Positions 27,810 through 37,602 of a DNA stretch of 43,964 nucleotides are shown here, piece after piece. Every line of letters begins with the position of its first letter. Within the stretch, counting starts at the first letter, position 1. The translations under genes and the position numbers were made by a program. The DNA comes from a virus: positions 1 to 43,964 of the IMG/VR virus record IMGVR_UViG_3300031707_005111; one strand, 5' to 3'. The notes under the pieces were generated by a model, which saw nothing but the letters and a program-made list of their open reading frames with translations, was not told where the DNA came from and did not search any database.

Positions 27810-30800
27810 TTATTGTAGTTCGTCTATAATATCTTTTACCGTATCTAACGGTGCTATGTAAGTTTCCTCTATGCCTTGCTGTATTTTAAACTTGCTGGGT
27901 TTTTGCGCTCCTGGGACATGTAAATATTTCGCTAATGCTTGCATAGTGAAGAAGAATTCCTTTACTACTGTCAGTGTCGGATTATCGGTTATCATCTTCG
28001 TCAGGTCGCCCTGCGATATCAGGCTTATTAAACTGTTGACTACCTCAGACATGGCTTGTGCTATTTGGGCTGCTTTTTTAAACCCTGCCTTTGCAAGTTC
28101 ATAACTGAGATACATTCCTATGCTATAAAATAATAATGCCTTTGATAATCTCTGCGAATCTTGCCCCTTATAGTTACCCTGTTTCCATTCTTCCTTGGCA
28201 CCGTTTACTATCCGGCGTAGCATCATGGCATCAGTTATGCGCCAACGATTCATCTGCATAATCATACGGCCAAGTACAGTCTGGACCCACAGGGGGCTTT
28301 CTGTCTTTGAAAATACGCCCTGGGTTATGGCTATGGCATCTCGCAATTTTCTTGATCTAACCGGAGATATGTTCTCGGTTTCCCATTCCTGATCCGTTAA
28401 TTCACTTACGAACATACAGGTTCTTATCTCTACTTCGCCGGCTTGCTGACCGATCATAGCTATGTCTTGAAGCTTCTTTAATTTTCCTATGCCACGCTGG
28501 GAATAGTCGGCATATGTTCCCTCAAGTACTCCATGCTCTACGGCGAGTTTATATGCCTTTTTGGGATGAGAGATAAATCGTTGCTTACCTTTTAGATAAG
28601 CCGGAAAGTCCTGCCATATTATGGCATTGGCTTCTCCGGCGATTATATTCTTAAGAGCCGATCTCCAATTCAAGGATAGTAGTTTAATATATCCTAAATC
28701 TACAATTCCGTCGGCTACGCGACTCAGCCACCCCATCTTACCGGACCTGAATTCATAATCCAGACCTCTACCTTTTAAGTTCTGCAGGAATTTCTTTAAC
28801 CACAGAGCACTTTTCCCTTGAATAATTAGTTGTGTTGCCACCTGACCCAGAGGGAGTATCCGGTCAAGAGCAATCTTTGTTTCGAATAAAGACGAGTATT
28901 CATGCACTATCTTGCGGATGTTGGTCGTTGGCTCTATGCCACCCTTACGCTGTAAGGCAAAACGGAAAAACTTCTCACTGCCTATGATATTGTCAAGCTC
29001 GAGCATAATATCAGTCGGTATCCCTTTTTCTCCAGCTTGCTCTTCGAAGTACTGTTTCAATGCTCCTATTAGTCCCTTCTCGAATATCTTCTCAGTCAGT
29101 GGCTGCTCCAGATGCGTTATATAATTCTTGCGAAATTTCTGGAGGGCAAGTTTTTCTTTCGCCATTGCGAAGAAGTTCTTTAAATAAGCTACTACGGCCG
29201 TTTCTTCTTTGGTAAGCTCTACGGCTTCTCCGCTTAAGGCCCGGAAGATCTCCTTATTCTGAGAAGTGAAGAATCTCTTTATTTTTTCTTTTGTGGGAAG
29301 TTTTCTTGATTTCTCGGCTTTGGTCAATATCTCCTCGAGCTGATTATCACGCCGGCGCACTTCTTCCTGCGCGGATTCTACCCTTTCGTTTATCTCATTG
29401 ACTATCTTTTGCACCAAAGGATTGCCTTCTTTTATGTCTACGGTCGGGATGAGTTCGTTGGCTACTCTGCTCATAATCAGGCCTTCAAGGAGCTGCGGAT
29501 TATTACCAAATTGTTCTATGGCTATTCGCTTCGGCATTATAGCGAGGTCTTTCACGTCCTCCAGTAAACCCTTTAATACATTTATTTGTTTTTCGGATAA
29601 TAGCTTATCGCCTACCTTCATACCTTCAAGATAATCAACGAGCTTCTGTATCTGGGGGATATCAGTATTCTTCCATTCTTTTATGCCAAGATATTTCCTT
29701 ATCCTTGATACCGTGATGTTAGACAACATTTTGCTCTTTGCTATTAGATTTATTTTTGCTATTAATTCTTGCTTCCTTACTTCCTCTTGAAGCTTTAACT
29801 CATGCTCTCCAAGCCACTCAATAAACTTTGCACTTTGTCCAGTAACTCTTGGGGTAACGTATTGTTGTCCTGGCTCAATAACTCCTTTTCCTGGGGCTCC
29901 AGGTTGTCCCATAGGCCGTTCAGCACCAGCGCCGACGCCAGAAACATATTGCTGGGGTAATTTAAAGTTGATGAAGCTGATGATTTCATCTCGACCGCTC
30001 CTTTCGGCTACTGCGCCTATCGCCTTATTAATATTGTAAGGAAGCTTATGGGCGCGCAGCCAGTTTATTAATTCATAGTCAGCGTTATTGGTGTATATTA
30101 TCTTGACGCCTGTTTTCACTAAGGGCATTAGGTGCTTCTCTAAATTCTGCTTATGCCCGGGCCAGGTTGTATCACTTACGCCGACGGAGTAGGTTCCGGC
30201 GGCTTCTGTAGGACTTAGGTATTGCGGATCCACTATAACCACTACCGTCTCTTCTGTATTTACCTTGCCGGCCTTTATATCTTCGGTCAGTTTATCCATT
30301 GCATCCCAAGCATCACTTTGGATTACTGGCATCCCTTGGTCTCTCTTTAACTCATTATCTAATTGCTCATTGAAACCTATCAGCTTATCTACGATATTCC
30401 TTATTGCCGACTCACCTTTGGCGGTGCGGATAATACCTTGTGTCCACTGGTATCCAGTCTCGGTCTTGCTTATAGAGAATATGCTCGCATTTTCTAAGAA
30501 GTAATACTTCGCGCTGGATTCCGGGCTAACAAACTTATCAGTTGCAGCTTCCTGTAGTAACTTATCTCCAAACTCTTGGATTACTTCTCTGGTAAAATAA
30601 TACCGTTCTTTTCTTAGTCCCATCTTTAACCAAGAATTAAGCATATCGAGAAAGTCTTTATTATCCTTGGCCGGCGGGAGATTAAAGGCATCTTTCATCA
30701 GGGCAACGAAATCGTTCATAATATTTACAAGCGTCTGCTTCATTACCTTTTGTTTCTCGGGGTCCTGAATGTTTTTATAATAGTTAAATCTCTCGTCGCT

Positions 30801-33800
30801 GAGTTCATTTAAGGTATAATCTGCAGCTGGAATATCTGAAAATAAGCCAACACGATATCCTTTTGCGCCGCCGAAAAGGTCAAATACTTTTTTGATTCCT
30901 TGCTTTAACGCTGCTTTAAATTTACTGGGCAAACGGGCCAAAACCTCAGCCTTGTTGCCAAGTAATGCAAAAGGCATATCTTTAAATATCTTGGCTCTTT
31001 CTTCGTAGTCTATATCTTCCTTTGTGCTTATCACCGACCCGTTTCCTACGCCGGTTATTTCACGCTCCGGAGCCCCTGGCTTGACTTTTTTTACTTTAGC
31101 TGTTAACCCGCGCTTTAGTTCTGCTTGCCTGGCTTTGGAATATTGTGCTTCAAAACCGGCGGCGCGACCTTCAATTTCTTTCTTAAAGTATGATTCTATG
31201 AGGCCTATTACATCTCCTTCGGTTGGTTCTATAGGAAAGCCCATCCCTGCGATTTCGCTTGCGAGAACATCTGGTCTTACGCCAGGAGGAGTTTGACCTT
31301 CCTTAGCCCAGAGCCAAGGCAACATCGCCAAGTTATGATATTCTCCTTCTTTTTTAAGTGCTGGGTCGAACTGGCCTTGAAGGTATGTCTTTAATTCCCC
31401 TTTGCGCGCAAGATAATCTTCAGTGCCGGCCTCTTCTATTTCTGCGCGTAGTTCATCTGTTATCTCCTGCATGTGCGCGTATGCCCACATCTCAGTTTTT
31501 TTGGTATCTTCTATGTTCTCTCCAAGTTCTTTGGCGATTTGCTTTAGAGTTTTGCTTTCATCGATGTATTTCTTCAGAAATTCTTTCTCAGAAGTCATCA
31601 GTTTATCTACGATATCCGGCGTGTTCCAAAGCACCATATCTTCCTTGCGCTGTTCAATGCGGGGCTTTGGCTGTTCTTCTTCAGGTTTAGCAGGATGCGT
31701 TTCTCCACCGGCCATCGGCTGTTCGCCCTCCCCTAATATCTTGCCTTTTAATTTATTCAGTTCGCCTTCATAAACGGTTACCTGTTTGCCATCCTGCAGT
31801 TTTATTTTATTCGGGACAATATTGCCTTCAGCATCGTAGACAGGAAGGGTTCGATATTCTTCACCTTTAGGTAGAGTTACTATTTCGCCTTTGGTGTTTA
31901 CTATCTTCATTTCCTCATCCATACGGAATATTTTCATCTGGCCTGCTTCAAGCCCTGGCTTGCCGATATCCATTGGAGCCTTACCAAATACTGGTTGGCC
32001 TTCGCTTAGAAGTACTTGCTTCATTTGGGGAGTAATAGCGAGGGATTGCTGAGTAGTTAAATTTGCTTTCTCATAATATCCCGGCGTTATTTCTTTTACT
32101 TCGTCACCTACTTCTACCGTCTCCACCTGTACCCCGAACTTCTTGGCATAGTCATTAAGCCAATTCGGGATCTGTTTATCATAGAGATTCTGGGCCCAAG
32201 CACCGCCGACTTTTAGATCCTCTCCTTTTATGCTTCCTTTTTTCTTCCCGTCGATAATCTTCTGGGCGATATCCTTACCGACATAATTTGCAAGTTGCTT
32301 ATCATTTACATCTTTAGACTCAAGTATTGTTCCGTCTTTTATAAACTCTACTTCAGTATCGTTCTCTCCGTGTCTAACATACTTTATTTCATCTATGGAT
32401 TTTGCCAGATCATAATAACCTGCTACCTGTTCTCCTGTTGCCCAAGTTATAAAGTCATATCCGTTCTCTGCGGCATAACGTAAAAGGCGCTTGAGAATAA
32501 TTTCGTGCCAACGGGTGACGGCGGGGTGTTGAGGTACTACCTTGAATCCTTGACCTATAGCTACACCTTTTTCCATTGATGCCTGGAATTTCCTATAATC
32601 TAAATTCCATTGGCTCTGGATTTCGTTGAGGAATAATCCTTTGCGTCCCTGACTATCGGTTACATCTGCTATGCGGGCGTGAGCGAAAACGTTGGGTTCG
32701 TCCCAGTGGGGTTCTTTGTATTTAGGCAATGCCTGTCTTTCTGCTTGCGGGACAAGCCCCCAATCTAAAACTTTTTGACCACCCCTCATCACTCCGTATT
32801 TTTCACGCAGTTTATCAATTGCTTCTTTCTGGAGAATATCTTCCGACACCCTCAGTAATATCTCCTTATAATTCTCAGTGACGACATTGTATTTGGGGTC
32901 GGAGTATTTGGTAGTCATGCCAAGTTGAGATATATTTTCTGCCGGGGGATTTCCTATAATAAAACGGTTATACCTATCAAGGTCGCCTTTTTCTTCTATA
33001 CTTTCAATATCTCCGGCATCCGTTACTCCGTGCACTTGCCTGCCTTCATCAAACGCCTCGATGGCCCTATCGGCTTCTACAATTTCTGGTTCAGCTGAAG
33101 CACGAAACATATCCTCTACTTTTTTAGCTAATTCTCCAATACGATTTAATTCTTTAGCTTCTTTTACTCCAGCCCCAAATGCCCACTTCAGTATTTCATC
33201 AGATGTAGCAATATCTCCTGTAGTCGGGTCTATAAAACCTATGGTTTCAGGGTCTTCAGGATTTTGTTGCAATTCCCATCCTGCATCCTTAAGAGCTTGA
33301 CCTTCAGGTGATTCTTTTACTATTGAGAATCTATCTTTACCACCACCCTTTATCGTTTCCTCTATCGTCAGTTGGTTCTTTTGTAGGTAATCCAACAACT
33401 CAGCCTTACCTACTTTTTCTTTACCTTTCAAAAATTCCTCTACTCCGGACCATTCTATCTCTTCTTTAGGTATCTGAGCGCTCTGCAGGATACCGCGAAC
33501 CTGCTCTACTGGTGCTGATTCTGGCATCTTTTCAGCCAGGGCGGCTGCCATCTTGCTGTAGAAAACAGGGGCTTTTTCGGGTAAGTGTATCATACCACCT
33601 GCTGCAGGCTGTCCTCCTGGAGGCATACCTATCCCTTTTGGAGCCCAGATCGCCCCGCCTGCCTCACCTGGTGCTTGTTTTGGGGCTATTTCAGGGGTAT
33701 ATGTCAATCTGTCATAAGTAACCTGCTTGGCTGGGTCTATGGGACCAACTGGTTTTTCTATCTTAGTACGCATTAAGTTATAAAAGGTCTTTACTAAATC

Positions 33801-34778
33801 GAATATATTTGTCCTGGTTGCCGCTGCATCCATCTTGTCAACATCAAATCCCCATGTGGTTATTACTTCGCCTTTGCCCGGTACTTGTTCTATTTTTGGA
33901 TTCAGACCTTTTGCTTCCGCTATGTCAATGGCCCTGTTTATAATCCCGCGCCCCAAGGCTGTCTTGGCTAATGTTGGAGCTTCAAATATAAGTGATAAAG
34001 CCGTTATCATACCTCCCTGCTTTAGGGCTTGCTCAAGGTCTGTTCCGAATACTGTCTCAAGACCTATGGTTCCTATACCCCTTACTCCAGCCCGGGCTAT
34101 TGCCGAAAGATACGGACGGCCTATAAACCTAAGCGCTCCGCTGTAATACCAAATCGGAGCCATAATCCCTATTTTTACCGCTTCCTTGCCAAGTTCCCAT
34201 GCCTTCTCTCCTGGAGGCATAAGCAGGCTTTCCTCTGTTCTTATCTGACCTACTTTCCCTATCAGGCCTACAGTTTCAAATGTACCTAAGGTTCCAAGGA
34301 GACTTTGGGGAAATAATGGGGCTGCAGCAATAAATGGTGCGACACCACTTATTATCTGACCCAAAGTAAACGCGACAGGGTGCTCTTTCTGCATGGCTAC
34401 TGTTTCTGCGGTTTCGGCTCCAGTCTTTTGACCTTTCTTCAGTCCAAACGGTTGTGATAAATCCGGGCGATATCCGAATGGCTTGGTAAAAAACCCTACA
34501 ATGCCTTCAGTATAAGGCACGGCGAATGATCGGAATGCCCCAGGGTCTTGCTGCTCGCTATCCAATACAAACTTTACCTCATGGGCAGTCAGCGGCCGGT
34601 TGATATTATCTTTTATCTGTTTATGAAATTGCGAGCGTAGGAATGCATCATAACCATCTTCGCTATCGACAGGTTCGGTAAGCTGCAGGGCCGTGTTGAT
34701 ATCAAATTCCTTCGACATGGTAGCTACCCCACCTTCTTCTGCTATGGGAATGGCTGTTTTTATATCAAATCCTGGCAT
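27810..34778 (-). CDS. Giant polyvalent internal virion protein (gp16-like, 2322 aa)
   Basis: The largest gene of the phage. Residues 1-300 include hydrophobic helices (VAFTLGQIISGVAPFIAAAP). About 405-480 carries the domain FYSKMAAALAEKMPE...VEQVRGILQSAQIPKEEIEW typical of phage large polyvalent proteins. About 640-960 holds further polyvalent-type blocks (VFAHARIADVTDSQGRKGLF, LNEIQSQWNLDYRKF, YDFITWATGEQVAGYYDL). About 1290-1615 resembles a D12-class DNA adenine methylase (KVFDLFGGAKGYRVGL, VDPQYLSP, IIYTNNADYELINWL). The remaining C-terminal part is mostly helical. Probably ejected with DNA, by analogy with T7 gp16. Confidence 0.82.
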   Translation of the reverse strand: MPGFDIKTAIPIAEEGGVATMSKEFDINTALQLTEPVDSEDGYDAFLRSQFHKQIKDNINRPLTAHEVKFVLDSEQQDPGAFRSFAVPYTEGIVGFFTKPFGYRPDLSQPFGLKKGQKTGAETAETVAMQKEHPVAFTLGQIISGVAPFIAAAPLFPQSLLGTLGTFETVGLIGKVGQIRTEESLLMPPGEKAWELGKEAVKIGIMAPIWYYSGALRFIGRPYLSAIARAGVRGIGTIGLETVFGTDLEQALKQGGMITALSLIFEAPTLAKTALGRGIINRAIDIAEAKGLNPKIEQVPGKGEVITTWGFDVDKMDAAATRTNIFDLVKTFYNLMRTKIEKPVGPIDPAKQVTYDRLTYTPEIAPKQAPGEAGGAIWAPKGIGMPPGGQPAAGGMIHLPEKAPVFYSKMAAALAEKMPESAPVEQVRGILQSAQIPKEEIEWSGVEEFLKGKEKVGKAELLDYLQKNQLTIEETIKGGGKDRFSIVKESPEGQALKDAGWELQQNPEDPETIGFIDPTTGDIATSDEILKWAFGAGVKEAKELNRIGELAKKVEDMFRASAEPEIVEADRAIEAFDEGRQVHGVTDAGDIESIEEKGDLDRYNRFIIGNPPAENISQLGMTTKYSDPKYNVVTENYKEILLRVSEDILQKEAIDKLREKYGVMRGGQKVLDWGLVPQAERQALPKYKEPHWDEPNVFAHARIADVTDSQGRKGLFLNEIQSQWNLDYRKFQASMEKGVAIGQGFKVVPQHPAVTRWHEIILKRLLRYAAENGYDFITWATGEQVAGYYDLAKSIDEIKYVRHGENDTEVEFIKDGTILESKDVNDKQLANYVGKDIAQKIIDGKKKGSIKGEDLKVGGAWAQNLYDKQIPNWLNDYAKKFGVQVETVEVGDEVKEITPGYYEKANLTTQQSLAITPQMKQVLLSEGQPVFGKAPMDIGKPGLEAGQMKIFRMDEEMKIVNTKGEIVTLPKGEEYRTLPVYDAEGNIVPNKIKLQDGKQVTVYEGELNKLKGKILGEGEQPMAGGETHPAKPEEEQPKPRIEQRKEDMVLWNTPDIVDKLMTSEKEFLKKYIDESKTLKQIAKELGENIEDTKKTEMWAYAHMQEITDELRAEIEEAGTEDYLARKGELKTYLQGQFDPALKKEGEYHNLAMLPWLWAKEGQTPPGVRPDVLASEIAGMGFPIEPTEGDVIGLIESYFKKEIEGRAAGFEAQYSKARQAELKRGLTAKVKKVKPGAPEREITGVGNGSVISTKEDIDYEERAKIFKDMPFALLGNKAEVLARLPSKFKAALKQGIKKVFDLFGGAKGYRVGLFSDIPAADYTLNELSDERFNYYKNIQDPEKQKVMKQTLVNIMNDFVALMKDAFNLPPAKDNKDFLDMLNSWLKMGLRKERYYFTREVIQEFGDKLLQEAATDKFVSPESSAKYYFLENASIFSISKTETGYQWTQGIIRTAKGESAIRNIVDKLIGFNEQLDNELKRDQGMPVIQSDAWDAMDKLTEDIKAGKVNTEETVVVIVDPQYLSPTEAAGTYSVGVSDTTWPGHKQNLEKHLMPLVKTGVKIIYTNNADYELINWLRAHKLPYNINKAIGAVAERSGRDEIISFINFKLPQQYVSGVGAGAERPMGQPGAPGKGVIEPGQQYVTPRVTGQSAKFIEWLGEHELKLQEEVRKQELIAKINLIAKSKMLSNITVSRIRKYLGIKEWKNTDIPQIQKLVDYLEGMKVGDKLLSEKQINVLKGLLEDVKDLAIMPKRIAIEQFGNNPQLLEGLIMSRVANELIPTVDIKEGNPLVQKIVNEINERVESAQEEVRRRDNQLEEILTKAEKSRKLPTKEKIKRFFTSQNKEIFRALSGEAVELTKEETAVVAYLKNFFAMAKEKLALQKFRKNYITHLEQPLTEKIFEKGLIGALKQYFEEQAGEKGIPTDIMLELDNIIGSEKFFRFALQRKGGIEPTTNIRKIVHEYSSLFETKIALDRILPLGQVATQLIIQGKSALWLKKFLQNLKGRGLDYEFRSGKMGWLSRVADGIVDLGYIKLLSLNWRSALKNIIAGEANAIIWQDFPAYLKGKQRFISHPKKAYKLAVEHGVLEGTYADYSQRGIGKLKKLQDIAMIGQQAGEVEIRTCMFVSELTDQEWETENISPVRSRKLRDAIAITQGVFSKTESPLWVQTVLGRMIMQMNRWRITDAMMLRRIVNGAKEEWKQGNYKGQDSQRLSKALLFYSIGMYLSYELAKAGFKKAAQIAQAMSEVVNSLISLISQGDLTKMITDNPTLTVVKEFFFTMQALAKYLHVPGAQKPSKFKIQQGIEETYIAPLDTVKDIIDELQ

Positions 34779-36439
34779 TACTTTTTCTCCTCTTTCGCTG
34801 CTTTCTCTTTATAAGTTACCACTGGCTCTATGGTTCCATCTGGATAAACAATGGCTTTATTGCCATAAGCATCCATCATCAGCTGACCTTTTGGTGATAA
34901 GGTTGCTGCCTCTGGAATCTTCTGGTATATATGATTCTGCATTATCACTTTTGCTGCATCTTGGGGATTCGCTTGCCCTTGCTGCAGGGTGCCTAATAGC
35001 TGTTTGACTCTCAGGGTTATTTCCTCGTCGCTGGCGTTGTTTTTCCCCATCCACGACTTTAGCGACTTTATTGCACTGTTTATCGGCCCAGTGTTGCGAT
35101 TGAATTCTATGTCTTTTAAGTTTGTCTTTAAGTTGTTTAAGAATACTGCTTCTTGTGAATTTATAATTCCATCTGTGTAGGCCTCAGACAACTTCTCCCT
35201 GGCGTGCCATTTATCTGTGTCCTCATTAATAAAGGCATCGATAAGGTCAACGTATCCTTTTACTGCTTTTGCCCGGGCAGTCGGGTCTTTATCGGGAGTT
35301 TTCTCTGTCAGCATTCTATTGAGGTCTTTTTGGATTCCGTTCTGGATTGCTTTTTGGTAGTTCACCAGAATTTTTTTCTTCAGGCCTCCGATATCTTCAG
35401 GTATCTGCATTTCGTTTTCTATGTCTGTCAAGGTCAGTTTCCCTTTAGCCAAGTTATCGAGTAGTTCGTTATGCCTTGTTTCTTGACTATCGGTAATCAT
35501 CCTCTCGGCCAGAGTATTCGTAAAATCGTAGGCCCCCTTGCGTTTTACGGGGTCTTTGATATCGTAGGTATTAGATTCTAATTTTTTCCGAGTAGAAATG
35601 GGATCTAAGAATGCGTCTTGTATAGCTATCCTATATGGTATTCCACTTTCTATTTCTTCCTTCATCTTCTCAGATATTTCGGCAGGGACTTTTCCCTTTA
35701 CTACATTATAAATAGACTGAGCTTTTATCAGGTTATTCTCTGCCATCGCAGATGAGAATGCACTTTTAGCTACCTTGCCCCTTACATCTATCCTCTGAGC
35801 CTCGGCGGTTTTTTCATCATATCCATTTATCTTGCTGAGCGTATCCTGGGTAACTATAGCCGCATCTATTGCCCTTATTACAGAAGGGCCGTCCTGCAGC
35901 TGCGCGGCGTCATTTACTTGAATATCTAAGTTGGATTTGAAAGAGTTTTGGATGCTCTTATCTATCTCGTTGCGTTCATAGCGGATTATATTATCCCTGT
36001 GGCTTAGGTAGGTTGAATCAAGCATTTTCGCCAGGGCATCTTTCTGCTCGGGGGCCGCCACATTATTCAGGTATTTCTTTCTTATGTTGGAGTAGGTCTG
36101 GTCGAATTCAGGGGTTATGTTTTGCGTCTGGTCGAGCTTGCGGCTTAAAAATCCCAGGGGTTTTCCGTTCTTATCAGTCTGGTCATTGTACAAGACATTC
36201 TGCATTTCCTGACGGAACATCGTGTCCTGCTCTGTTACCTGTTTTGCCATCAATTCTTTTCTGCGCTCTGCTGCCCTCTGCATAATGGCATTGGCTATCT
36301 TCATGCCGGTTTCACCGAGCCTGGTTGTTGCTTCTGCCATTTCCGTTCCAAAGGCTGCGGCAGGAGGTCTTAACTCCTGAGGCGTTGAAACGTTTGGGGT
36401 TATTCTGCTTGTTTGTCGTTCATAGACCGGAACTTTCAT
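34778..36439 (-). CDS. Internal virion protein (gp15-like)
   Basis: The 553-residue protein is almost entirely helical and charged, starting MKVPVYERQTSRITPNVSTP with a long coiled-coil region (AEATTRLGETGMKIANAIMQ, RAAERRKELMAKQ). It has no signal peptide or transmembrane segment. Order tubular B–gp13-like–gp14-like–this gene–giant protein–fibre matches the ejection proteins of T7-type phages, where gp15 and gp16 form the trans-envelope conduit. Stop and next start overlap by one base. Confidence 0.78.
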   Translation of the reverse strand: MKVPVYERQTSRITPNVSTPQELRPPAAAFGTEMAEATTRLGETGMKIANAIMQRAAERRKELMAKQVTEQDTMFRQEMQNVLYNDQTDKNGKPLGFLSRKLDQTQNITPEFDQTYSNIRKKYLNNVAAPEQKDALAKMLDSTYLSHRDNIIRYERNEIDKSIQNSFKSNLDIQVNDAAQLQDGPSVIRAIDAAIVTQDTLSKINGYDEKTAEAQRIDVRGKVAKSAFSSAMAENNLIKAQSIYNVVKGKVPAEISEKMKEEIESGIPYRIAIQDAFLDPISTRKKLESNTYDIKDPVKRKGAYDFTNTLAERMITDSQETRHNELLDNLAKGKLTLTDIENEMQIPEDIGGLKKKILVNYQKAIQNGIQKDLNRMLTEKTPDKDPTARAKAVKGYVDLIDAFINEDTDKWHAREKLSEAYTDGIINSQEAVFLNNLKTNLKDIEFNRNTGPINSAIKSLKSWMGKNNASDEEITLRVKQLLGTLQQGQANPQDAAKVIMQNHIYQKIPEAATLSPKGQLMMDAYGNKAIVYPDGTIEPVVTYKEKAAKEEKK

Positions 36440-36450
36440 TAGATTTTCTC

Positions 36451-37086
36451 CTAACCTAATTTATATGGACTCCAAGTTGTCCCAAACTGCTGAGTCTGAA
36501 TAGTCTGGCCACCTTTACCACCTGTAATAGTTGAACCTTTACTGCCACCGCCTAAACCACCTGCCCCCATCAATGCTATCGATGAGGCCGTGCCTAAAAG
36601 GGTACTGGTCATATTTATTGCCGCGGCCTGCCTGGCGGATTTGCCGGCGAATCTATACAGCGTTGCTTGGTTTCTCAGCGCCCAGCCTTTTTCTGCGGCT
36701 TCTTTTTTGGCTGCCCAAGAACTTATATCAGCGTTATACCTTATGTTTGCCTCATCGAGCTTGGCTCTGTTGGTAGTATCTGTCAGGATATCTTCTGCTG
36801 TTACGCCATATATTCCCATTGCTGCCATAGCAGCTCTCTGCGCACCCTTTACTCTGGAGACATCGCCTTTTAATTCTTTGGCTCTCTGCGCCGCTTCGTT
36901 TTGAGCTATGGTTGTCTGCTGTTCTGCTGTCTTTTGCGCCGCTTCTGCCTCGCGTTCGTTCTGGTCGGCTAAATATTTATAGTATTTATCTTGAGACTTA
37001 CCGGCCTGATATTGTCCGTAGGCGGCTACGCCTCCAGAAGCAGCCATAGCTGCAATTCCTATTCCCAAAACAACAGGTGCGCACAT
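36451..37086 (-). CDS. Internal virion protein (gp14-like)
   Basis: The 211-residue protein starts with a hydrophobic stretch (VVLGIGIAAMAASGGVAAYG), followed by a long Ala/Gln-rich helix (KYLADQNEREAEAAQKTAEQ...) and an ASSIALMGAGGLGGGSKGST segment. This matches the T7 gp14 internal virion protein family, which inserts in the outer membrane during DNA ejection. It is coded between the gp13-like and gp15-like genes as in that family. Confidence 0.82.
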   Translation of the reverse strand: MCAPVVLGIGIAAMAASGGVAAYGQYQAGKSQDKYYKYLADQNEREAEAAQKTAEQQTTIAQNEAAQRAKELKGDVSRVKGAQRAAMAAMGIYGVTAEDILTDTTNRAKLDEANIRYNADISSWAAKKEAAEKGWALRNQATLYRFAGKSARQAAAINMTSTLLGTASSIALMGAGGLGGGSKGSTITGGKGGQTIQTQQFGTTWSPYKLG

Positions 37087-37602
37087 TTAGTTGTTCCTCC
37101 TGAATGAAAAATAATGGAAAGGTAGTTTTTCTATACCATAAGGTTTTGCCTCTTCTACTTTAGCCCTGCATAATCTTAACCATCTCACCGACGGAATATT
37201 CCTTGCGTCAACATAGTTTTCTAATAAAGGATATTGCTCAAGCAGAAACCCGATGAATATTTTTGATTGCCTGATAAATTCTTTTCTATTCTTTTTAATC
37301 AATGCGTCAAAACTATCTGTCGCCAGAAGCCATATACTTGCCTTGTTATCTAATAAAGTAAAAGGCGATATTCCGAACAGAGCGACTGGCACATCTTTGT
37401 TCTCTACTGTAAAACAGGATATCGCTGAGTTAAAAGATAACAGTAATGCTTCCTCTGGAGTATGATGATGAGATGCCCAGATTTCGTTCTTGTCGGTTTC
37501 TCTTAAATTATCACCCATAATCATAATATCGCTGAGCTGGGATTCTCTTACCCTTACTCTGTTTTTGTTGTAGTATATTTTTCTTTCTGTGTCAGTTTGC
37601 AT
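37087..37602 (-). CDS. gp13-like virion-assembly protein, GNAT-like fold
   Basis: The product resembles T7 gp13 and related acyltransferase-like phage proteins: VPVALFGISPF, ASIWLLATDSF, RKEFIRQSKIFIGFLLEQYP and the typical YVDARNIPSVRWLRLCRAKV. I chose ATG 37602 (171 aa), overlapping the end of the tubular-B gene; an ATG six codons earlier is possible. In T7, gp13 helps incorporate the internal virion proteins. Confidence 0.78.
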   Translation of the reverse strand: MQTDTERKIYYNKNRVRVRESQLSDIMIMGDNLRETDKNEIWASHHHTPEEALLLSFNSAISCFTVENKDVPVALFGISPFTLLDNKASIWLLATDSFDALIKKNRKEFIRQSKIFIGFLLEQYPLLENYVDARNIPSVRWLRLCRAKVEEAKPYGIEKLPFHYFSFRRNN

